Assembly (NCBI GenBank): GCA_037157565.1
Contig: JAZHRO010000013.1
Location: 115,830,001 to 115,894,000, forward strand
Origin: Thalassia testudinum
Taxonomy: Eukaryota > Streptophyta > Magnoliopsida > Alismatales > Hydrocharitaceae
Direction of reading: 5' to 3'
Length of the DNA: 64,000 nt
Shown: positions 9,393 through 20,217 of the stretch, one piece after another
Position numbering within the stretch: position 1 is the first letter of the stretch
Layout: every line of letters begins with the position of its first letter
The notes under the pieces: generated by a model
Databases searched by the model: none
What the model was told of the DNA's origin: nothing
Seen by the model: only the letters and a program-made list of their open reading frames with translations
Program-made: the position numbers and the translations under genes

Positions 9393-10769
9393 TAGGTGCA
9401 TTACATAAGCCGAATGGCATCCTACAGAAAGCAAAGGTTTTGTAGGAACAGGTGAAAGTAGTTTTTTCCTGATCCTTGGGATGGATAGGAACTTGGTTGT
9501 ATCCCGAGTAGCCATCAAGGAAATAGAAATACTTCTGCCTGGCTAATCTTTCCAAGATTTGATCAATAAAAGGCAAAGGGAAATGATCCTTTTTCTTACT
9601 CATGTTTAGCTTCCTGTAATCTATACAAACCCTCCAAGAGGAAGCTGAACGAGTTGTGATAGATTCTCCTTTCTCATTAGTCACAACTGTAATCCCAACT
9701 TTCTTAGGAATAATCTGCACGGGACTTACCCAAGGACTGTCAAAGATCGGATAAATGATTCCTGCATCAAGCCACTTAATAATCTCCTTCTTAACCACTT
9801 CTTGCATATTTGGATTTAATCTCCTTTGCATCTGGCCAGAAGGGAAGGATCCATCTTCCAAAAATCTTCTGTGATTGCAATAAGATGGCTCGATCCCCCT
9901 AAGGTCATGAATGGTTCAACCAATTGCTTCCTCGTGTTCCTTTAGGACCTTAATCAGTTTAATCTCCTGCTCCTTTGTTAATTTATCACTGATAATCATA
10001 GGGAGCGTCTTATGTGGTCCTAAAAACTGATATTTCAAATTCTTAGGCAATGGTTTCAGTTTGAGCTGGGGTGGGTTGATGGTTGAAGGTAAGGAAGATG
10101 CTGATGAAGACTCATCAAGAGGAAGAGGTTGACAGTGAACAAAATCAATAACCTCTTTAGAAGATGGTGGGTCTGCCATAGAGAGTTGTGGGTCCAATTC
10201 ATCATCAGAGGAGGAACTTTCAAATGCAGAAACCATCAGACAAGTCTCAATATTCATATTATCGTCCTCAAGTTCCTTAATAAATCCACAATCCTCGAAT
10301 TTATTAATCGCCTTAAAAATATCCAATTTTATTCTTTAATCCCCAAAGGTGATTTCCATGCTACCACTTTCATAGTTAATGCTAGCCTTAGCGGTAGCTA
10401 GGAACGGACGCCCCAGAATGATGGGCATGTTCCTCAAATTTTCTGGTACATCCATGTCAAGGACAAGGAAATCTACAGGAAAATAGAAATCCTTAACCTT
10501 AATAATAACATCTTCAATAACGCCTCGCGGATTTGTGACCGAACGGTCCACTAACTGCAGCGTACTCAAGTCGACCGAAGTTCACCTAATCCAAACTTCT
10601 CATAAAGAGAAGTCGGAATTAGGTTGATAGATGCACCCAGATCCAGCAGTGCTCCATCAAAAGTGTAATCTTCGATGACACAAGAAATCAAAGGAGCACT
10701 TGGATCTCTCTTTTTCTAAAGGAGGTGGTGCAGGATAACAGAACTAGCTTGCTCGGAGAGTACCACCTA
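9393..10769 (-). pseudogene. pol: Protease and N-terminal RT of element B, broken
   Basis: Reading leftward: stop TAG at 10767-10769, a second in-frame TAG at 10716-10718, then the protease active site LLDLGAS near 10640. A frameshift lies near 10570, followed by ILGRPFLATA near 10400. The acidic linker covers 10326-9916. RT fingers follow, with NPNMQEVVKKEIIKWLDAG, SWRVCIDYRKLN, FPLPFIDQILERLA and FLDGYSGYNQVPIHP, then FCRMPFGLCNAP at the junction with A. RT motif FMDDF, RNase H and integrase are beyond the insertion, outside the window. Two TAGs at the gag-protease junction have counterparts in other elements: 10767 matches the TAG of A, 10716 matches the one in C. Confidence 0.88.
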
Positions 10770-12734
10770 CCTCGGAATAGATTCTCTCGACTTACGCTTC
10801 TGTGTACATAAACCCTTTAAAAATCTCACGTAAGTCGGTATATGCTTGATAGCATCGAGGAGAGGGATATTGATCTCGACATTCTTGAAAATATTCAGAA
10901 GCTCCTAATTACTATCAATAGACTTCTTCTTCCTTGATCTGATCAAGACCTTAGGAAAAGGAACATCAGTCGGATCTTTGGAATCAGGTTCCTGAGCCTT
11001 GATTTCTTCTCTAGAGTTCTCCTTTCTCTCCTCAGGTTCTTCAGGATTCGGTAAATTAGAACAGTGTGGTTGTGGATCCTGAGTTTGTTTACCACTCCTC
11101 AAGGTAACATAATTTGCGGATGCATACGAGTTTGGGTCTTGGGGAGGGTTAGGAAAGATTGGAGAGGCTTCATTAGCCAAGAATCGTTGATTTGCAGAGA
11201 AGAAGAAGAAGAGGAAGGACCCTGCTCAACCACTTGAGCATGTGCGTGTGGGTCCCTCTGATTTCCGTACCCATGGGCTTGATTGCCCGGATTCAGGATA
11301 TTTCGTGGGTTGAGTACAGGTTGAGATGGTAGAGATCCAGGTTGATGAGAATTAGCTATGAGCCTAGTTTGCAAGTTGTCCAACAAGGTTTTCATTTGCT
11401 GCATGAGCTGAAGCATAGATCCTTGCATCTCTACCATCTGTCGGTTCAAATCAGCCTGCCCTACGGGTTGACGGGCATTCCAAGTTGGCTAATTGACCTA
11501 ATTCGAGGGAAACTGAGTATAAACATGACCCTGACCCATTGGTCGTTGCGGAGCATAGTTGCTGGGTCGAAATTGGGTCTGCTGCCCCAGGTTTTTCTAG
11601 GAGAAGTTAAGGTGGTTTCTCCAACCCAAATTATAAGAATTGGAAAAGGGTTGGATCTAACATTCTCCTGTACAGCACAAACATCATCATAGGGTGAGAA
11701 TGGAGAGAAAGAAAGGGAAGGATCTAAGAAACTGGGATCAAAGGCTCTGATTTGGAACCCGTGGGGTTCCGAATAATGCTGGCTTGCAGGTTGAGCCGCA
11801 TCAAGTTGATTCACGAACTCCCATCCAGAAGGAGCTTGCAGTGAATGGAATCCTGAATTCTACGATTGAGTGGATCGAGAGTTGTTCATTGAGTTTCCAA
11901 TCATCCACTCCTCCATTCTCTTAGCAACCAAGTCCACCTCATCAAGTTTATTACAAATCATTTCCATATCGAATGAATGAGAGTCGTGGACTTCATTAAC
12001 ATTCGATCTGGGCTGCTGGGATCGGTTAAAAGTATCCATGGAGACATGATTGATCAAATTCTTGATCATCTCCTCAAACAAATCGTGAGCGCTATGTCTT
12101 TGTTGAGGAAATTGCCTCTGCAAGAAGCGTCCATGTGATTTTTGAGTTGCCCAGTCAACCCGTGGTAGAAAATCTACACAAGTTGACATTTCGGCACCTC
12201 GTGGTGTTGACACCTCCGCAATAGGTCCTAGAATCTCTCCCAGGACACATGAAATTGCTCCTCCGACCGCTGGGTAAAGGTAGTAATTGCTCGTCTCAAA
12301 GCATTGGTACGTCCTACAGGGAAGAATTTCTTCAAAAAGGCCGATTTCAACTCATTCCAAGTTGCAATTGGTCTTCCTATAATCCTGTACCAATGAGCGG
12401 CTTTATCCCTAAGAGAGTGGGAGAAGAGCCTCATGATCATTTCCTCCTCATTCACGTTTCACGCCTTGGTGGTCTAGACCAAAGCGGTCAAATCCTCCAA
12501 GTGTTGAAATGGGTCTTCAGAGCCAAGCCCATGAAAATGTTTGATCAGGCTTAACACCTGGGGCTTGATTTCTACGTCTCCGGTAGGAATTTGGACACCG
12601 GGACGTTCCCCGTAATTTGAAGGATCATAAAAATTTTTCAAGGGCTGAGCACCCTGCATTCTTTGCATTTGTTCCAGTTGCCTTCAAAATACCTCCTATG
12701 GATCCTGAGGCAGAGGAGGTTGTTGATCGGCCAT
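10770..12734 (-). pseudogene. gag: Gag of element B, broken
   Basis: An ATG at 12732-12734 begins MADQQPPLPQDP, followed at once by a TAG. The retrotransposon gag core is readable in pieces: LKNFYDPSNYGERPGV (about 12640), MRLFSHSLRDKAAHWYRIIG (about 12420), ELKSAFLKKFFPVGRTNALR (about 12340) and AHDLFEEMI (about 12090). The C-terminal Asn, Gln and Ser-rich part runs to about 10900. Several frameshifts separate the pieces. Best match in this window is the gag of element C. Confidence 0.85.
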
Positions 12735-14005
12735 GGGATCAATTCGGCCAAAATCCAATCTACGCTTCTTAGAATACTCTAGTGGTCCTTCCAATCGGGG
12801 ATTCAATGACCTTCTTCCCAGCATAAACTAGGAAAAGGTTGGAAAGACTACGGATAAGAATCCTGCAGCACAACAAAACATGCCTTTCCTTAAGTGGGGT
12901 AGTCTAAGGATCTACAGACTCCCAGAACCCGCCTTAAGATTATAAACAATTTGCTCTACTTGTGTTTGCTCAATCCAACTAGTTAGAAGGAGGGACTGGG
13001 GAGAAGGTTCTTCCTTCAGCTTGTGCCTTCGGTTTCTAATATACCCCCCAGCCGTGGTTGTTTGATGCTACTCCCCTAGCTACACATCAGATTGATCAGT
13101 ACAAGCAGGTTAATCATAAATAATCTCAGACTAGGCCCCAGCAGTCTACTCGATTTTATTGAGGCCTGGGATTGTAGTGCTTATGGAATGTGGTGGGCCC
13201 TTAAAATGGGTTGTGACCTTAATCATCAATTGAGTATGTGTAAGTGCGTGCACAACCAGAGCTTTCAAGCAAGATTATTTGTGATGAGTAGATTTTAATG
13301 TTCAAATCTTGCTTAAGTAGCTTTTAGGGTTTAGAATTAGGTTGAATTCAATCAAGTTTGAGGCAAACCAGGTTTTCAAGCACGGGCGAAGATTGCTTTC
13401 CTTTAAAAATCAGAAATAAAGTGGAGTGCTTGGTATGATCCTAGATTGAAAACCCTAAGAGGAAGCTACTTGGTGAGTTGATTTTTTGTTGAGTGGTGCG
13501 GCCCAAACAACTCAAATAATTGGCCACAATTGCACCACTGAGTTAGGCACACAAAAATGATTAACCTAAAATGATTTCTACTCTTTTATGTGTTGATTTG
13601 TGTATACCAGTTCCATAGATCAGAATTCGGTTGAGTAGAAGAAAATCAATTAGGTTAAGTGCCTTGAATGTGGGTGTATGTTGTGTGTATGTTGAATTAT
13701 CTCACAAAATTATCTTTTTTTTTATATATTCGAGGGTGAAATGTGAGTGAAAATCCAAACAACCAAACTAATCCTAGGATTTATGCAAACACTTAGGTTA
13801 ATTGGGATTTGAATTTAATGTGATGAAATGAAATCTATGGAGGCGGAAGAATGGAGCACTTATAGTTGTCTTCAATTGCACTTTACTCCGATCTACCGCT
13901 TGATGATTCCTTGATAGAATTATATGCAAAACAATAGACATGAGAGAAAGCAAGTTAGAAGACAGTAAAGTGCGTGAAATGCGAAAATATCGGAAAATCA
14001 TTGCC
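12735..14005 (-). other. Element B leader, non-coding
   Basis: About 1.27 kb with no supported gene, homologous to the leader of element C (20009-20217 plus 35702-36756). Shared landmark near the PBS: AAAGTGCAATTGAAGACAAC, read on the minus strand. Confidence 0.65.
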
Positions 14006-14023
14006 TCCCCGGCAACAATTTCA
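14006..14023 (-). other. Primer-binding site of element B, decayed
   Basis: Minus strand TGAAATTGTTGCCGGGGA: the second half matches the tRNA-Asp complement, the first half has diverged. It starts 3 bp from the LTR end. Confidence 0.75.
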
Positions 14024-14682
14024 AAATGTTGAATGTTAGAGGACACGCTATCGGAGTTGGTTTTGAAAACCTGTCGTTGTAATTTGAGTAGCGAAGAAAT
14101 CCATTCAACAAATAAAATTTATACCAAAAAATCTGTAAAGAAATCCTGGGTCAAACTCAGGGAGGCTACGTCGATCAAAATTCATAATTATATATTTTTT
14201 TGTGTTTTTTGTTTAAAGGGCAAAATAATCATAATGAAATGGAATCAATATAAATAATCAGAGAGAGAGGTAAAACATTCACTTGGTAGTGCAAAATATT
14301 TTTACAACTAAGAATGCGAGAAAAGATTACAGTAGAAAGCGAGAAATTATTACAACTAGAAAGCAGGAAAATTCTACTCTAGAAAGCAGGAAAAGGAATG
14401 GGAGAGAGAAGTTATCCTTCTCGATGATCTCTTGGAGGACGAGCCGGACAAGATAACGCCTGGAAGACAAGGAACGGAGCGGGAAGAAGGAGGTCGAAGT
14501 AGGAGGAACGGGAATGAGGCAGCACGTTGTCGTAGTCGTCGTGGGATCTGCTTCTAGAATGGGGGTGAAAAATTGATTTTAGCTCTTGAGGAGCATCCCG
14601 GGTGTGGGACAAGCTTCTCATGAGCATTGGAAAGGGAGAGAAGAGAAGGAAGGGATGAAAAATCCATATAGAGGGGGTATCC

Positions 14683-14689
14683 TTTTATA
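14683..14689 (-). promoter_or_regulatory. TATA box of element B LTR
   Basis: TATAAAA on the minus strand, at the place equivalent to the TATA boxes in the C LTRs. Confidence 0.5.
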
Positions 14690-14745
14690 GTTACAAGGAG
14701 TGGGGGCATTTTGGACATTACAACTTGAAAAACATTAATTAAGGA

Positions 14746-14777
14746 CCTTTAGTGATGGATTTATCCGTCACTAAAGG
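14746..14777. repeat. Inverted repeat in element B LTR (TTTAGTGA type)
   Basis: 15-bp arms CCTTTAGTGATGGAT and ATCCGTCACTAAAGG with one mismatch and a 2-bp loop. A related palindrome is at 57599-57636 in the C 3' LTR. Confidence 0.75.
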
Positions 14778-14860
14778 CCTAAACGTGGCCGACGTACCTG
14801 TCGCTTGCGCGCCTCCTGGCCTCCGCGCCCTTAAATGCACGTGCACGTTCGCGTACTCTC

Positions 14861-15255
14861 AGCCGTCTGATCAAGAGATCGGACGGCTTAAAGTGGCTAC
14901 GCCTGCGCCACGCGCCCGCATGCGATCATGCATAAGCATCGTGCGTCTAATCACACGTGGGCGCTATCGCTCACTTTTCGCCACTGGATCTTCATTGCGC
15001 AGCTCTAATCGCGTGCCCGCTCGCAGCGAATGTGGGATCGAATGCACATCGTGTGCTCGCGTAGCGTGCTCGACCGTTGCATTGAGCGGGCATTTGTGTC
15101 ACGCAACATGTTTTGCACACGGTTAATCTCAGCCGTTGGATCTTCATCCAACGGTCGAGATTAAACATAGCCTGTGCCTTCAAAACAGGATGGCGTTGGA
15201 TGAGCGGTGGCGTGGCTTGATCTCGGCTGTTGGATAGGCATCCAACGGCTGAGAT
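14861..15255. repeat. Three hairpins with core CAGCCGTTGGATC in element B LTR
   Basis: Inverted repeats at 14861-14888 (12-bp arms, one mismatch), 15125-15162 (17-bp arms, two mismatches) and 15220-15255 (16-bp arms, two mismatches), each with a 4-nt loop. Related palindromes are in the C LTRs (18806-18838, 57174-57208, 57494-57525). Confidence 0.75.
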
Positions 15256-15779
15256 TCATCGAATGGTTGAAGAAAGAGAGCTGCAGTCGGTGTTGGGCGA
15301 CTATGATGGCGCCACATGGCACCATCTAGGCCGTCCATTTTCTAAGTGATGTAAATGGTGTCACGGGTGTCAGATTGGATCGATTTTCATGCCGTTAGGC
15401 TGCGATCGTCGATCCAAACCCATCCGTGTGGTCGAATTTGTCGTCTGAGATGCGGATTAACACCATCTTGGCCCTTGCTCTTTAAGGTTCATCGGTCTCT
15501 ATCTGGTGCTACGGATGTCCGATTAGGGTGATCTTGGGGTCATTGAACTCCAATCTTCGCCCTGATCAAATCCATACGGTTGGATCTTCGATCTAAGGCC
15601 CCAATAAAAAGTTGCCCTATCCATGACCATAAAAAGGAGACAATTACTATACAGTTTATACAACTTGATCTAAATGCATGATTATGCATGTTATGCACTA
15701 TTTACAATGTATGACGCTAATGTGACACTAAGAACATGCATTAATAGACATTTTAGGTTAATCAGATGTATGCCCATCA

Positions 15780-16346
15780 GAGACCACCAAATATACTGAT
15801 AAATTTGGTGAGATTGTGAGCTTAAAAAGAAAGAAAAAAAAAGAAAAAGAATAAGGAAGAGAAAGAAAGAGAGAGAACGAGTATAAAAGAATTAAAGAGA
15901 GCACAGTTTCTCGCCTCTCTTTGAGTTGAATTATTTAATAATCTAGAAATCTAGGTTCTAAAGTACTAGTCTATATGTAGCACTAGATGAGTGTGAGCCA
16001 CCAAAAATAAATCCACTTGACTCAAAGAAAAAATATTCTACCTAACCCAAAAGCCAGGGCTGAATATACTGGTTACCTTATAACCCTGAGGGCAGAAGTT
16101 TGCCTATCCCAATAGATTTTTACTAAGGGTCAAGTATGAGCTTTAGATGTGGATTGACTTTTCACTTAGATCCGTTGCATAGACTACAACAAAACACATT
16201 CATGATTATCTGGATTACTAAAGTATTGGATGAAAACAAAAGACATAAATCTCTAGTCAAACTCATGATAAAAATTACGCATGTATGACCACTATGCATT
16301 TAGTCATGCATTTGCTAGGGACTAGCAAGATTTAGGCATGGGGGTG
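15780..16346 (+). mobile_element. Body X: 3' UTR and PPT of a family III-like element
   Basis: Aligns with the 3' UTR of element F (about 50620-51126). Shared landmarks are the start GAGRCCACCAAA, the purine-rich run, the stretch around AGCACTAGATGAGTGTG, GCCTATCCC, and the final hairpin and PPT. The left part was displaced by insertion of B and lies outside the window. The hairpin is at 16312-16328 and the PPT AGGCATGGGGGTG at 16334-16346. Confidence 0.8.
16312..16328 (+). other. PPT-proximal hairpin of body X
   Basis: Perfect 7-bp stem TTGCTAG/CTAGCAA with loop GGA, 5 bp before the PPT. Confidence 0.7.
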
Positions 16347-18199
16347 TGATTGCACAGCAATCATGCAACCTAAATCACTTGAATTGAGCTAGATTCTAGC
16401 ATAACTTCAAGTTAATGCATGCATAAGTATCATAATTCGCATACTAGTTAGTTTATTAGTCATATAGATAATATTGTCATTTTATGACCTAAAAGAGAGA
16501 TGATTTTAATCGTAGATGATTCAAAGCCGCAGATGTCAGATCAGACCAGACAGATCTGATCAGAACGACAACGGAAGTCCAACGCTTCCGAAATCATCCC
16601 GATCAGACAACCAGAGCATTGTGTGCAGTCCATAGAAGAACGAAGATCATGGAGCCAAAGGAAAAAGATCCGAGCCTCAAATGAAGAATCCAATGCACGG
16701 ATGAATCCGAATCGACGATCACAGTCCAAAGGTGAAAAAATCAACCCAATCGGAGGTCTACATCACCAGATATAAAGAAAAGAAGATGGACAGCCATGAG
16801 GGCGCCATCACAGCCGCTCCCTCACCACCACCCCATCTAGGAAGGCCACACCTCATCCAACAGCCACGAGCGCACCACGTTGCCTGCCCAGACCGGATCA
16901 ACATAAATTAGAAATAAACAAGCATATATAACAGAAGGCTCACGCAGTGTGTTGGCTCACGCGCGCAAGATGCGGGTTTGAGCCTTGCGCTGCGTGAAAT
17001 TGAAGCGGTAATGGCGCTTGTGTGGGCATGGGCAAGTGTAATTGCACGATTGGAGAGCAAAGGCGTCACCACGTAGGCAATTAGAGCCCTCCGCAGGAGG
17101 ACATGCGATCACACGTGTTTTGCAAGATTAGGAAGGCGAGGCAAGCGCGCGTAAGTCGTCCGATCGTCACGATCTGACGAATGAGGATAAGGCACTAAAA
17201 AGGGACTTGTAGGTACACTTGCGGAAAGAGGTTGTTGCAACGAGCACATGAGGAGGAAGTGAGGCCGTGCGATCTTTGATCCATCACTCCAGTGGCTGCC
17301 ATGTGTCTCCACCAGAGTGAATCCGAACGTAGAAGGCTATTTTGAGGCCAAATCAGAGCCAATGGGTTGTTGCATGAGATTAAGGGTTAAAACACCCTTT
17401 TTGCCCTCCATCAAAACTATAAAAGAAGGCCTAGGGCCCCCTAGTTGAAGGCATCAACTTATAATCTCTCTCTCCCATAAACTCCAGATCCCTTCTACCA
17501 TCTTCTCTGCAATTCTCCGTCCCTCTGCAACTTCATCCCGGCGCTCTGGATCTGAGGTGCTGCTGTACCTTGCACAAGCATTCTACAAGCGACGTTGTCT
17601 CTCTGTACTTTCTATCTATCTCTCTATCACCCTCTCCTATCTATCTGCTCTCTCTCTCTTTAGCATAGTACTTTCTACTTTGAAAACTATTTATGAATGC
17701 AATAAAATTTTGATATTCTGAATGCTTGATATCTTCTCTTTATATATATACATATATAAATACCTGTTAGAACTAGTTTTCTGAAAAGCTTCCATTAAAA
17801 ATTGAGATTGCCTCCCTGCGATGACCCGATACTCACCAAAGTTTTATAAATTTATTTGTCGATGTGTTTTCGCGCTATACAAGTAAACAAATTTTAAAAC
17901 ATGAATTATGCACTGAACAATTCAAATCATCATTTTTAACTTTCATTTATATTCTTTTTATCCCACTTATTTCTAAGACACAATTGTTATTATTGAATAT
18001 ATTTTTGAGTAGATTATTCATTGAACATCTTGTTGTGATTAATTCTTATGCTCATTTGTTTATCATTGTGATTAGTGTGTGAATTTCAAATTTTCTCCCT
18101 ACGAATGACCTCAGAATCATAATTTGTTTTCGAGCACTATAAACTTAAATGTTATATCGATGATTTTCCCACTAAATACAACGATTTTCGACTCTATCA
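16347..18199 (+). repeat. LTR flanked by a PPT on the left and a PBS on the right (X/G, 1853 bp)
   Basis: Starts TGATTGCAC and ends CTCTATCA. It is preceded directly by a PPT and followed by a tRNA-Asp type PBS, so it acts as 3' LTR of X and 5' LTR of G. It is a distant relative of the family II LTR: the stretch near 16555-16610 aligns with 18475-18530 of C. TATA at 17418-17424. A stretch with the U5 motif occurs twice, near 17810-17890 and 18090-18160. Confidence 0.8.
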
Positions 18200-18205
18200 A
18201 TATTT

Positions 18206-18223
18206 TGGCGTCATTGCCGGGGA
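18206..18223 (+). other. Primer-binding site of body G
   Basis: TGGCGTCATTGCCGGGGA: the tRNA-Asp complement with two mismatches, 6 bp after the LTR end. Confidence 0.8.
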
Positions 18224-18264
18224 GCAATGCACAATTCACCACTAGTCATATCATTCTTGATTAA

Positions 18265-19987
18265 TGATGTGTATGCTTCTAAGTAGCCTAAAATGTCTAT
18301 TTATGCATGTTCTTAGTGTCATAGAAGTATCATGCATTGTTAATATTACATAACATGCATCATCATGCATTTAGGTCAAATTGTATAAATTGCATAGTAA
18401 TTTGCTCTTTTTAATGGTCACGGACATGGAGATATTTAATCGAGGCCTCGGATTGAGGATCCAACTATACGAATCCGATCAGGGCGACAATTGGAGTTCA
18501 ACGACTCCAAGATCACCCCAATTGGACTTCCGTAGCATCAGATGCAGTCTGAAAAAGATTTGAGATTAAGCGGTCAGGTGGTGTAAATCTGTACTTCAAA
18601 TGAAAAATCCGACCGCACTGATGGATTCGGATCGATGATCATAGCCCAATAGCATGAGAATCGAGCCAATCTGTCATCTGTGGCACCGCTTACAAGCAAG
18701 AGAAGATGGACGGCAGCATGGTGCCATGTGGCTCCATCCCGATCATCCAACAACGACCCAAGCCCTCCGCTCCATCGCTGAAGGCTCGATGAAGATGCAA
18801 TCTTAGTCGTTGGATCGAGATCCAATGGCTGAGGAAGCATGTGCATAAATTCAAAATGCACCTCAAAGGGTGGCTTGGCACATTGGGTGAGCACCTCTTC
18901 AAGAGGTAGAGGTCACGGGGTCAAGCCCCCGTGCTCCTCAAATCGAAGGCACAAGCAGGTGCGAGAAAAATTTGCCCATTGGATGCGGTGCAGATGGTGG
19001 ATGAAGTGACTACGTGGCAGCTTGGATGAGCGCAGACGTGCACGCGCTTGAGGACGCACCGTTGCACACATGATTGCACGTACTAGCGTGCGATGAAGGG
19101 CTGGTGTGGATGTAGCCTAAGCCGTCTGGTCTCAAGATCAAATGGCTGAGGTTGTCTAAACATGGATGTGCGATGAAGCAAAGGAAGAGGAGGAGGCGGT
19201 CATGTGCACGTGCTATACCCACATGTAGCTTTAGTGACATTTATATCCGACTAAAGGCTGATGTATTTAACCTTCTAAGCCTTAAAAGGCATTTTTGCCC
19301 CAACCTCTACACCTATAAAAAGGCCCTACGACCCCCACATTCTTCTCATCCCTTCCTTCATCTCTCTCCCTCTCCTAAGCTCTAAAGAAACTTGTCCCAA
19401 ACCTGAGATGCTCCTCTAGAGTAAAAATCAAAATTTTGTCCACTTCTCACCCTGTTCATGGAGCACCCGTGGCCGTCTTCTCACCCTCGTTCCAAAAGTG
19501 GATCCCATGACCATGATGCCCTGCCTCACCCCTAGTTCTTCCCGATTCATCCTCCATCCTCTTTCTTTACTCTCCTTTTAGGTAACGTTCGTCTGGCTCG
19601 TCCTCCAAGCAGCCGTTGAGGAGGATAACTTCTCTCCCCCTTGATTTTATCGCTTTTTAGATTAGATTTTCCTCTTTCTAGTTGTAGTTGTAATAACATT
19701 ATTTTGATTATAAAAGTTATTTATCCCTCTCTATCACTCTCTCTCTAGTTGTAGTGTTTATATTGTAAATAAAATAGAAGCATTGTGATTATCTCGTCTT
19801 TAGATAAAAATTACAAAAAATATATAATTGTGGATTTTGAATCGACGTAGCCTCCCTGTGTTCGACCCAGGACTCCTTTTGAGTTTCTGTAAAAATTATT
19901 TGATTGTTCAGATTTTCTCACAAATTACACTACAACAATGAGTTTTTAAAACTCAAATTTTTCTGCAACGAATTTTCGATACAACAT
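18265..19987 (+). repeat. Element C 5' LTR (1723 bp)
   Basis: Starts TGATGTGTATGC and ends ATACAACA. TATA box TATAAAA at 19314-19320. U5 motif GCCTCCCTGTGTTCGACCC at about 19850-19868. Confidence 0.92.
19314..19320 (+). promoter_or_regulatory. TATA box of element C 5' LTR
   Basis: TATAAAA in context CACCTATAAAAAGGCCC. The 3' LTR has the same at 57691-57697. Confidence 0.55.
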
Positions 19988-19990
19988 TTT

Positions 19991-20008
19991 GGGGCCGTTG
20001 CTGGGAAG
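19991..20008 (+). other. Primer-binding site of element C
   Basis: TGGGGCCGTTGCTGGGAA, three mismatches to the tRNA-Asp complement, 3 bp after the LTR. Confidence 0.75.
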
Positions 20009-20217
20009 GTAATGGATCTCGATTTCTTTTTCGCATTTCGCCCACCAAATTGCTTTCTAACACTCTTTTATTTCTTCTCTATTGTCTTGCAGGTACCCTG
20101 CTTAGAAATCTTCAAGCTGTAGAAAGAAGTAAAGTGCAGTTGAAGACAACTGTAAGTGCTCCCCCATTCTTTCCCCCTCCATAAACTTCATTCCACCACC
20201 CTAATTCAAACCCTAAT

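Larger units (their letters stand above)
9393..15779 (-). mobile_element. Element B: degenerate Athila-type retrotransposon, 5' part, interrupted by element A
   Basis: Minus-strand order from the right: 5' LTR (14027-15779), PBS, leader, gag, protease, RT. At 9393 the RT is cut by element A; the rest lies left of the window. Gag, protease and leader resemble element C more than D, which places B in family II. Many stops and frameshifts. Confidence 0.9.
14027..15779 (-). repeat. Element B 5' LTR (1753 bp, family II)
   Basis: On the plus strand it starts TGTTGAATG and ends GCCCATCA. Read on the minus strand it aligns along its length with the LTRs of element C, including the start region near 15660-15779 and the U5 motif GCCTCCCTG near 14162-14170. 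A TATA box is at 14683-14689. An array of palindromes fills 14746-15255. Confidence 0.88.

Noticed and set aside
14752..15126. 124-codon reading frame in the B LTR
   Set aside because: Lies over the palindrome array of the LTR; not conserved in the C LTRs.
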